Source: CAYLZW01 sp964388085 (lineage in GTDB: Bacteria > Myxococcota > UBA727 > CAYLZW01). Taken from it: a stretch of DNA of 64,000 nt. The notes below the pieces were generated by a model, which was not told the origin of the DNA, searched no databases, and worked only from the letters and a program-made list of their open reading frames with translations. The translations under genes were made by a program, and so were the position numbers. Positions 1-5,991 of the stretch are shown here, one piece after another (position 1 is the stretch's first letter; each line of letters begins with the position of its first letter). The stretch spans positions 5,186 to 69,185 of the forward strand of contig CAYLZW010000005.1 of assembly GCA_964388085.1 (NCBI GenBank). The letters are read 5' to 3'.

Positions 1-2
1 CG

Positions 3-788
3 CCTCGCTTCAGCCAGACGCGCCCGCAAGAGGAGGCGCCCCGAACGGACTCGGCCAGCGCCCCCACCCGGCAGGCGCCGAGGACGGCGGCGCGCTCGAC
101 GCGGACGTGCTCGGACGCGTCGATCCCCCTCGCCGACGCGAGCACGCGGATGGCGGCCGCGCCGCCCGAGGACTTCGCCGAGACCACGCTCGTCGACGAG
201 GAGACCGCGGTGGAGGTGCCCTCGCTCGACGACGTCTCTGCGCTCGACGACGTCTCCTCGCTCGACGAGCCGGAGCCGCGCTCCTGGTTCGCCGAGCCCG
301 CCGACACGGACCCTGCCAGCGGCGGGCACGCCTTCGCCGGCGACAGGGCGCCCCCGGACGCTCCCCAGAGAGAGCTGCCCGCGGCGCCGCGGGGCACGCC
401 GGTGCTCGACGGCGCCCCGACGGTGGAGGTGCCGCGCGTCTCGGAGGCCTATGACGCGCGCGATCGCGCCGCTGCACAGGCCGCGCTGCGAGACGAGATC
501 TTCGCGCTCTACCGGCGCCTCCAGCCCCTCGCCCGCCCGGCGCTCGTGCTCGGCGTGCCCCTCGACGCGAGCCTCCCGGAGGTCGAGCGCGCCTACCGGG
601 GACGGATGGCGGCGCTCGATCCGGAGCGCGTCGCCGCGGGCGCGGCGGGCGACGTCGTGCGCGCTCGCATGGACGAGCTGCGGGCGAAGGTCGCGCGCGC
701 GTACGAGGCGATGCGGCTGCAGCTCGAGACGAGCGGCAGCCGCCGACCCGCTCGTCGAGGCCGGAAGGGGGACACGAACCCGTGGTGA
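3..788 (+). CDS. J-domain-like protein, 5' end outside window, apparent frameshift
   Basis: The C-terminal ~80 residues (about 530-740) look like a J domain: LGVPLDASLPEVERAYRGR followed by a second helix and an ARAYEAM helix. The HPD tripeptide that stimulates DnaK is absent (LDPER stands in its place), so classical co-chaperone activity is unlikely. The rest is acidic and low in complexity, with threefold LDDVS-type repeats at 224-269. From 150 on the reading frame is clear (first ATG at 150, stop 786-788). Upstream, the protein-like reading (acidic, ending GGALDADVLGRVD) lies in another frame. Removing one C from the CCCCC run at 125-129 would join it to PLADASTRMAAAPPEDF. This is either a sequencing or assembly error or a real frameshift. 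Function unknown; the J-like fold is a moderate-confidence call. Confidence 0.6.
   Translation, partial: PRFSQTRPQEEAPRTDSASAPTRQAPRTAARSTRTCSDASIPLADASTRMAAAPPEDFAETTLVDEETAVEVPSLDDVSALDDVSSLDEPEPRSWFAEPADTDPASGGHAFAGDRAPPDAPQRELPAAPRGTPVLDGAPTVEVPRVSEAYDARDRAAAQAALRDEIFALYRRLQPLARPALVLGVPLDASLPEVERAYRGRMAALDPERVAAGAAGDVVRARMDELRAKVARAYEAMRLQLETSGSRRPARRGRKGDTNPW
224..269 (+). repeat. 18-nt period tandem repeat inside the first gene
   Basis: GCTCGACGACGTCTC occurs at 224-238 and 242-256, with a third partial copy from 260. It encodes the acidic hexapeptides SLDDVS, ALDDVS and SLDEPE in a low-complexity linker. Confidence 0.6.
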
Positions 789-1015
789 CGCTGCGCCAGG
801 GCGCCTCGCCCTGTGCGTGACGATGTGACCCAAGGTGGGAGAGCGCCTCACTGTGCAGCGAAGCGGGAGCGCGCGCGGCCAGGCGCCGTGCCGTGGCAAG
901 GCCTGCGCGCGCCTCGGCGCGATCGCGGCCACTGGCGTGAAAAGCGTGTCGGGCACGAGGCTTGCGGACCGTTCCGCAGCCTTCTTGTCACGACGCGCCT
1001 CGGAGGATCCCCGCG

Positions 1016-1483
1016 ATGAACAACGACCCTGTGCGCTCCACCGTGACGGGGGCCGAGGACTGGAGCCTCGTCGATCCTCCCGAAGGGTTGTGGGGCCCGG
1101 TGCGCGTCCTGCTGGCCGAGGACGACGACGAGCTTCGCTGGGCGCTCGCGGAGGTGTTCCGGCACTCCGGCTACGACGTCACCGCGGTGTCGAACGGCGC
1201 CAAGCTCGTCGACGCGCTGGCGGGCTGTCTGTTGCCGGGCGGCCGCCCCCCCGACGTCGTCATCACGGACATGCGCATGCCCGGCTTCAACGGCTTGCGT
1301 GTGCTCGAGGGCTTCCGCGCCGCCGGCTGGCCGACGCCCTTCATCGTCATCACCGCCTTCGGTGACGAGGAGACGCGACGGCGAGCGAAGCGGGCGGGAG
1401 CGACGGCCTTCCTCGACAAGCCCATCGACCCGCTCGAGCTCGAGGAGGCGGTCCGCACGGCGGTCGCCGATCGGACTCCGTGA
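1016..1483 (+). CDS. Single-domain response regulator receiver protein
   Basis: A 155-residue protein that is essentially one CheY-like receiver domain after a ~30-residue leader. The acidic pair is in LLAEDDDELRW, the phospho-acceptor Asp85 is in VITDMRMPG, the conserved Thr is in VITAF, and Lys135 is in FLDKPID, so it should be phosphorylatable. There is no output domain, so it probably signals by protein-protein contact; its histidine kinase is not in the window. The ATG at 1016 is preceded by GGAGG at 1002-1006 (9-nt spacing), which decides the start over an in-frame upstream codon. It is followed by a PilZ gene on the same strand after 92 bases. Confidence 0.85.
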   Translation: MNNDPVRSTVTGAEDWSLVDPPEGLWGPVRVLLAEDDDELRWALAEVFRHSGYDVTAVSNGAKLVDALAGCLLPGGRPPDVVITDMRMPGFNGLRVLEGFRAAGWPTPFIVITAFGDEETRRRAKRAGATAFLDKPIDPLELEEAVRTAVADRTP

Positions 1484-1575
1484 GACGTCGCGGCCGTGAA
1501 TTCGATCCGTCCGTGCACGGGTGTTAACTCCCGGGAGCGCGCCGCCTGCGATCGGCGCCGCCGAGGAGGATCGCG

Positions 1576-1935
1576 ATGCCCGAGGCCGAGCTGCGTCCCC
1601 GTGACGGGCGCGAGCACGACCGCTACCCGCTCGCGCTGGACGTCCGCGTCGACCTGCCAAGCGGCGGCGACAGCGTCGAGGCAGGGCTCTTGAACGTCTC
1701 CTACGGCGGACTCTCTTTGACCGCGCCCGTCGGCGCCTTGCCGCTCGGCGCCGCCGTGGAGGTGAGCCTGCCGCTCGAGCCGGGCGTCAGCGTGCGCCTC
1801 ACCGGCGTCGTCTGCTGGCGTCGCGGCGCGGAGGTGGGCGTTCGCTTCGAAGGGCTCCGCCGCGCCGCGCGCCTCGCGGTGCAGGCGCTCGTCGACGAGG
1901 CGAAGCGGTCCTTCGCCGCTACTGGAACGGGCTGA
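1576..1935 (+). CDS. PilZ domain protein
   Basis: A 119-residue stand-alone PilZ domain. It carries the two c-di-GMP-binding signatures: an Arg-rich start (REHDRYPL) and the N-x-S-x-x-G turn (NVSYGGLSL), followed by the beta-barrel strands (SVRLTGVVCWRR, EVGVRF). It probably reports cyclic di-GMP to a partner protein, as PilZ adaptors do. Start at ATG 1576 behind AGGAGG. Its last 17 bases overlap the 3' end of the convergent enoyl-CoA hydratase gene. Lying next to a receiver, it may belong to a small motility or signalling pair (inference). Confidence 0.85.
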   Translation: MPEAELRPRDGREHDRYPLALDVRVDLPSGGDSVEAGLLNVSYGGLSLTAPVGALPLGAAVEVSLPLEPGVSVRLTGVVCWRRGAEVGVRFEGLRRAARLAVQALVDEAKRSFAATGTG

Positions 1936-2692
1936 AGTCGGGCGCGCGCTTCTCGAAGAACGCGGTGAACGCCTCGGTGGCCTCGGGGGAGCCGAGGCGC
2001 TCCAGGAACGCGGCGCCTTCGCGCATCATCGTCTCCTTCACCTCGTCGCGGTAAGGCCCGCGCAGCAGCTCTTTGGTCGCGCGCAGCGAGGCGGCGGGCT
2101 TCGCGGCCAGACGGCGCACGCGATCCATGACGTCGTCGTCGAAGCGGGCGGCCGGGAAGATCTCGTTCACGAGGCCGGCGCGCTCGGCCACCGCGGCGGA
2201 GAACGGCTCCCCGAACATGAGCAGCTCGGTCGCCTTCTGCATGCCCGCGACGCGCGGCAGGAGGACGCTGGACGCGCCTTCGGGGCAGAGGCCGAGGTTC
2301 ACAAAGGGCATGTGCAGCTTCGCGTCCTCGCGCGCGTACACGAGGTCACAGTGCAGCAGCGCCGTGGTGCCGATGCCGATGGCCGCGCCCTGCACGGCGG
2401 CGACGAGCGGCTTTTGGAGCTCGACGAGCTTCATCAGGATCTGAAACACGGGACTGTCGAATCCCGCGGGCGGGGCGTTCATGAAGTCCTTGATGTCGTT
2501 GCCGCTGGTGAACAGGTCGCCGACGGAGCGCAGCAGGATGACGCGCACGGCCGGATCTTCCTCGGCGCGCGTGAAGCCCGCGACGAGGTCGGCGTACATC
2601 TGCACGGTGAGCGCGTTCTTCTTCTCGGGGCGGTTCAGCGTCAGCGTCGCGATGCCGGCTTCGGACGAATACAGGACATGCTGCTCGGTCAT
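1919..2692 (-). CDS. Enoyl-CoA hydratase/isomerase family protein
   Basis: A 257-residue crotonase-fold enzyme acting on acyl-CoA thioesters. It shows the oxyanion-hole segments (SGNDIKDF and GAAIGIGTTALL) and the Glu-bearing loop LGLCPEGASS, which resembles delta3,delta2-enoyl-CoA isomerases (ECI/PECI) more than true hydratases. The single Glu and the LLPR helix after it support isomerase-type chemistry in oxidation of unsaturated fatty acids, but the exact substrate is not readable. Start at ATG 2690-2692 behind GAGAGG. The gene begins 2 bases after the tcdA stop, so the two are probably co-transcribed. The upstream in-frame extension is Arg-rich, non-protein-like and overlaps tcdA, so it was rejected. 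Confidence 0.85.
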   Translation of the reverse strand: MTEQHVLYSSEAGIATLTLNRPEKKNALTVQMYADLVAGFTRAEEDPAVRVILLRSVGDLFTSGNDIKDFMNAPPAGFDSPVFQILMKLVELQKPLVAAVQGAAIGIGTTALLHCDLVYAREDAKLHMPFVNLGLCPEGASSVLLPRVAGMQKATELLMFGEPFSAAVAERAGLVNEIFPAARFDDDVMDRVRRLAAKPAASLRATKELLRGPYRDEVKETMMREGAAFLERLGSPEATEAFTAFFEKRAPDFSPFQ

Positions 2693-2694
2693 GT

Positions 2695-3627
2695 TCACAC
2701 CTCTCTGCCGAGCGTCCCATGCTGCGAGCGTGCCGGGGAGGCGTTTTCGCGCAGCGCGGCCGCGAGGCTGTTGACGACGACGCTGGCGGCCGCGAGGCCG
2801 AAGGCGCCGGTGACGAACACGGCGGTGCCGTCGATGAGCGCGCGGCTGTCGCAGCCGTGCTCGGGCGAGCGGTTCGGGCACACGCAGCGGAAGCCCTTGC
2901 CCTCGTCGTAGGAGAGCTCCTTCGGCCACGCGCGCGGCTCGTCCGAGAAGATGGCGGTGACGCCCATGGGGCCCTTCTGCGGGAAGCCGTACTTCGTGCG
3001 CAGGATCTTGCGCACGTCCTTCGCCATGCGGCAGACCTCGGTGTCGGCGAGGTCAGCCACGCGCAGGCGCGTCGGGTCCATCTTGCCGGCCGCGCCCATC
3101 GACGACACGAGCGGGATGCCGCGCGCCTTGCAGGTGGCGATGAGGTTCGCCTTGGCCGTCAGGTTGTCGATGGCGTCGACGACGAAGTCATAGCCGCGGC
3201 CCGGCCACGGCGGGGTCAAGAGCTCGTCCTGCTGCTCCTCTTTGTAGAAGGCCTGCACGCCGACGATGTCCGCCTGCGGGTTCACGAGCCGAAGGCGCTC
3301 CTCGAGGATGCTCGCCTTGGGCTTGCCGATGTTGCCCTTCATGGCCTGCAATTGGCGGTTCGTGTTCGTCACGCAGACGTCGTCGAAGTCCACCAGCGCG
3401 AGGTGCCCGATGGCCGAGCGCGCGAGCGCCTCCGCGGCGAAGCCTCCGACGCCGCCGAGGCCGAACACGACGACGCGCGCGTCGAGCAGCGACTTGATGG
3501 CGTCGTCACCGTAGAGGCGGCCGAGCCGATCGAAGCGGCGGTGCAGCTTGTAGCGGGTCTCGCCTTCCTCCTCCGTCGCTGCGGGGGCGGGCGCGGGGAA
3601 GGGCGAGATCGTGTGCAGGTCGGACAT
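2695..3627 (-). CDS. tcdA: tRNA threonylcarbamoyladenosine dehydratase (TcdA/CsdL)
   Basis: A 310-residue ThiF/E1-like adenylating enzyme. It converts t6A37 in tRNA to cyclic ct6A using ATP. The nucleotide-binding GLGGVG is at residues 56-61 with the acidic strand end LVDFDDVCVTNTNRQ, then DAIDNLTAK and the family-typical SSMGAAGKMDPT. There is a short Pro/Ala-rich N-terminal extension before YKLHRRFDRLGRLYG. CsdA/CsdE-type sulphur transfer genes are not adjacent. Co-directional with the enoyl-CoA hydratase gene downstream (2-base gap). Confidence 0.9.
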   Translation of the reverse strand: MSDLHTISPFPAPAPAATEEEGETRYKLHRRFDRLGRLYGDDAIKSLLDARVVVFGLGGVGGFAAEALARSAIGHLALVDFDDVCVTNTNRQLQAMKGNIGKPKASILEERLRLVNPQADIVGVQAFYKEEQQDELLTPPWPGRGYDFVVDAIDNLTAKANLIATCKARGIPLVSSMGAAGKMDPTRLRVADLADTEVCRMAKDVRKILRTKYGFPQKGPMGVTAIFSDEPRAWPKELSYDEGKGFRCVCPNRSPEHGCDSRALIDGTAVFVTGAFGLAAASVVVNSLAAALRENASPARSQHGTLGREV

Positions 3628-3696
3628 GGCTGCAGGGTTAGCAACCTGGAATTTGGCGGACTAGCCCCTGTGATCAGTTGCGTCGGTACCTGTAGC

Positions 3697-3713
3697 CGGG
3701 GGCTTGTCCCCCG
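3697..3713. repeat. Short hairpin, REP-like
   Basis: CGGGGG, loop CTTGT, CCCCCG: a perfect 6-bp stem with a 5-base loop, directly abutting the PIN-toxin remnant. It has the look of a REP-type half-palindrome, but I see no second copy in this window, so the assignment is weak. Confidence 0.35.
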
Positions 3714-3716
3714 CCT

Positions 3717-3956
3717 TTCGAGCGTTACCTGGTCGGGGACCCGTCCTGGTTCAGCGGCCGGCATACCTACAGCGAGGTGCGGCGAAACCTCGCACGAGCG
3801 CTCAGCGACGACGACCTCGTGCGCATCCGAGACGCCTTCGAGGACGACTGGCGCCGCGTCACCGTCGTGGAGCTCGACGAGGTCAATATTGAGCAGCATC
3901 GATATCGAGACACATGCGTCACCACGGGCAATCTCTGGTGCGAGAACTTCCCCTGA
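3717..3956 (+). pseudogene. Remnant of a VapC-like PIN-domain toxin
   Basis: The frame reads FERYLVGDPSWFSG, then YSEVRRNLARAL, then VRIRDAFEDDW and VTVVELDE. This is the pattern of the N-terminal half of type II PIN toxins (…KRYVxE…, the conserved acidic residue in the S-E-V-R-R helix, then V-x-V-x-x-L-D-E). The N-terminal strand with the first catalytic Asp is missing; a stop lies at 3693-3695 and a hairpin abuts the 5' side. The reading turns unrelated after ELDE and stops at 3954. The second half of the domain and any antitoxin are absent, so this should be an inactive relic. In an intact family member the product would be an RNase. Confidence 0.6.
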
Positions 3957-3992
3957 CCCCCGCGGTCTGCCGCGCGGCCAGCGCCGACAGCC

Positions 3993-4268
3993 TCATGCCG
4001 GGAGAGGCAAACCGGCGCGCGAGTCGAACACACTGGACACGGGGGGCGGACGCCTCGAGGACAGCTGGGAGGCTCGCCTTACCGCGCGGTTCGTGAAGCT
4101 GAGCACGTGGTAGCCAGCCGCGCGCAGCATGCCGTCCCGCGCTCGGTCACGCTTGGCCGTATCCCGATGGACCCCGCCATCGACCTCGATGACCACGCTC
4201 GCCGAGGGACACGCTCCTTGATGCAGTACGACCTCCTGGGAGGGGCCGATCAGGGTGCGCTGTGGCCC
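3993..4268 (-). pseudogene. Remnant of a DUF559 (Vsr-like) endonuclease-domain protein
   Basis: Read on the minus strand, the segment gives TLIGPSQEVVLHQGACPSAS, then VVIEVDGGVHRD, then RDGMLRAAGYHVLSFTN. This matches the DUF559 pattern of an E-V-D-G-x-x-H motif followed by R-x-x-x-L-x-x-x-G-Y-x-V-L-x-F-x-N. The usual N-terminal part is missing or unrecognisable, and the tail after FTNRAVRR is Ser/Pro-rich and not family-like. The only candidate start is a GTG at 4194-4196 without a convincing ribosome-binding site. Best read as a decayed fragment. Confidence 0.55.
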
Positions 4269-4364
4269 GTCGCCGTCGATGATCTGTCATTCGGCCCCCG
4301 GCCACGGCACGCCTGCAACGCAGCCATGTAACTCTGCGGAGAGCCGAACGGTTGCGGGCCGCCG

Positions 4365-5153
4365 CTAGCTGCTCGCAAGGACGGCGCCCGGATCCGGAAG
4401 CCCGAGCAGGCGGCGCGCGTTGTTCGCCGTAGCTTCGGCGACGACATCGACGGGCTCACCTCGTAGAGCTGCGAGCGCCTGCACGTGGGCGCTGAGAGCG
4501 CTGGAGTCGGTCTCGGGAGCGTCGGTCTCGACGAGGAGGCGCTCGAGCGGGGTGGCTCTCGCCGATGCTCTGGCGCGCTTCGCGTAGCGGTTCCCGACGA
4601 TGCCTCCGAAGGAGAACGACAGGTTGAGCTTCACGAAGCGCTCGATGACGTCGGGGGCGCCGCTGTAGCCGTGCAGGTAGCCGCCGGCGTCCAGCGGGCC
4701 TTGTCGCTCCAAGACGTCGAGCAGGCGGCCGGGGGCGCGCACGCAATGGAGAAGGACGGGGAGCTCTCTGCGACGAGCGAGCTCGAGCTGGGCCCTGAGC
4801 GCGCGCTCCTGTGCGTCGATGGGGGGCATGCCGGGGCGCTTGTCGAGACCGCACTCGCCGAGGGCGACCACGTCGGGGGCGTCGAGGCGGCGTTCGAGGA
4901 GCGTCAGCAGATCGTCGAGGTCACGTTCGCTCTTCGGAGCTTCTTGCGGGTGAACCCCGTAGGCGCGCCAGATGCGTGGGCGCTCGCGTGCGGCGTTGTC
5001 ATCGAGGATGAGCTCCTCGTCGCGCGCGGGATGGACACCGGCGCTCACGACGTCAGTGGTTCCGGCTTTGAACGCTCGAGCGAGCGACGCCGCACGGTCT
5101 TGCAGGCGCGGGTCGTCGAGGTGGCAGAGAGCGTCGACGAGAGGGGCCGTCAC
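4365..5153 (-). CDS. TatD-family metal-dependent hydrolase, atypical
   Basis: A 262-residue protein of the usual TatD length. Family motifs in order: VDALCHLDD, GVHPQ, GECGLD, LHCVRAPG, HGYSG, LLVETDAP and a C-terminal NARRLLGLP. TatD enzymes are metal-dependent deoxyribonucleases with a TIM-barrel amidohydrolase fold. The first motif is odd: in D-x-H-x-H the first metal-binding His is Leu9 here (D7-A-L9-C-H11), while the later His, Glu and Asp ligands are kept. It may be a divergent subfamily with altered metal binding. The GTG at 5151-5153 follows GAGG, and upstream codons are Arg-rich noise. Its start lies 65 bases after the stop of the nucleotidyltransferase gene on the same strand. Confidence 0.75.
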   Translation of the reverse strand: MTAPLVDALCHLDDPRLQDRAASLARAFKAGTTDVVSAGVHPARDEELILDDNAARERPRIWRAYGVHPQEAPKSERDLDDLLTLLERRLDAPDVVALGECGLDKRPGMPPIDAQERALRAQLELARRRELPVLLHCVRAPGRLLDVLERQGPLDAGGYLHGYSGAPDVIERFVKLNLSFSFGGIVGNRYAKRARASARATPLERLLVETDAPETDSSALSAHVQALAALRGEPVDVVAEATANNARRLLGLPDPGAVLASS

Positions 5154-5218
5154 GGCGAACCTCGGAAGCCGTAAGGCATCAGAGGCCCGCGCCGGGATGG
5201 GTCGCCGCTCAACATCAC

Positions 5219-5740
5219 TCAGCGGGGTGGCGGCGCGTCGAGGCCGAATGGCGCAAGCAGCCGTTCGATTGCATCGCGGTCCAAGTTCGCGGTGTGCTCG
5301 TAGATGTCCTCGATGTCGCGCAGGTCGCGGGGGCGGCCTGCGATCACCTTCAGAGCGACGAGGACCTCTGCGGGGACTACCGGAACGTCGACGCCCGCGA
5401 GCTGGGCCACTCTCGCGCGGCGCACCCCCTCCTCCAACAGCGGATCGTTCGCATCGACGAGGTCCGCGTAATGCGCTCTGTCGGCCGACCAGACCCGCAG
5501 ATGCCACTCGCTCTTCTCTTCGACGATCAGGTCTTCGGCGAGAGCGCGCTGCGCGACGTCAGGGCCTCTCGCGAGCACGATGAAATCGATGGCACGAGTA
5601 CGAGCGCGGCGTCCGTAGAGCATGACCGCGGCTCCACCCATGAGCGCGTACGGTTGCCCACAGTCATCGAGGAGCGTCCGAATCCTCAGCACCCATGTGC
5701 TCAGCTCGCCTGCTGTGTAACCGCTGCCAGAGCTGCTCAA
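5219..5740 (-). CDS. Nucleotidyltransferase-fold protein (DUF6036/AbiEii-like)
   Basis: A 173-residue protein with the minimal nucleotidyltransferase layout: YALMGGAAVMLYGRR, then RTRAIDFIV where the family has T-x-D-I-D, and later VLVALKVIAGRPRDLRDIEDI. The Gly-Gly turn and the second Asp are kept, but the first Asp of the D-x-D pair is Ala, so catalysis is doubtful. Relatives include AbiEii-type toxins and stand-alone DUF6036 proteins. The TTG at 5738-5740 has AAGGAG 8 bases upstream, which would make the gene overlap its upstream neighbour by 77 bases. A GTG at 5690-5692 would cut the overlap to 29 bases. Confidence 0.65.
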   Translation of the reverse strand: MSSSGSGYTAGELSTWVLRIRTLLDDCGQPYALMGGAAVMLYGRRARTRAIDFIVLARGPDVAQRALAEDLIVEEKSEWHLRVWSADRAHYADLVDANDPLLEEGVRRARVAQLAGVDVPVVPAEVLVALKVIAGRPRDLRDIEDIYEHTANLDRDAIERLLAPFGLDAPPPR

Positions 5741-5891
5741 GGTCGCGCTCCTTCTCCTCGGGCGGAGTGATCTCTAGCTCTTCGAGGAGGGCGAGGTCGA
5801 CGTCATCCAGGGTCAGCTCCGGCCGCGCTGGCTCGTCCATGGTCGCGAAGCGGGCACGGAGGCGTGCGAGAGCGTCCCGAGGGTCAGCCAT
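5664..5891 (-). CDS. Small acidic protein preceding the nucleotidyltransferase
   Basis: A 75-residue, Glu/Asp/Arg-rich, helix-prone protein with no recognisable domain (…LALLEELEITPPEEKERDLEQLW…). The ATG at 5889-5891 is preceded by GAGGG at a wide spacing. It lies immediately upstream of, and overlaps, a nucleotidyltransferase-fold gene, an arrangement like an antitoxin with its toxin. I see no DNA-binding motif, and the assignment to a toxin-antitoxin pair is inference only. Confidence 0.5.
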   Translation of the reverse strand: MADPRDALARLRARFATMDEPARPELTLDDVDLALLEELEITPPEEKERDLEQLWQRLHSRRAEHMGAEDSDAPR

Positions 5892-5991
5892 GCTTCATCA
5901 TAGCCCTCGGCGAGCGGTTGCACAGGCCACCGCCCCCGAGCGGCGTCCTCACGTCGACGTGTGCACAACGACCGGCTCAAGTCGACCCGAG

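Larger units (their letters stand above)
3628..4364. other. 737-bp region with no intact gene: decayed accessory patch
   Basis: Between tcdA and the TatD-like gene there is no intact reading frame with a plausible product. It contains a short GC hairpin, a fragment of a PIN-domain toxin on the plus strand and a fragment of a DUF559 endonuclease on the minus strand, described separately. I see no transposase. It looks like a graveyard of accessory genes. Confidence 0.6.

Noticed and set aside
2693..2929. 79-residue N-terminal extension of the enoyl-CoA hydratase
   Set aside because: Arg-rich, without homology, and it overlaps tcdA. The ATG at 2692 has a ribosome-binding site and begins the family homology.
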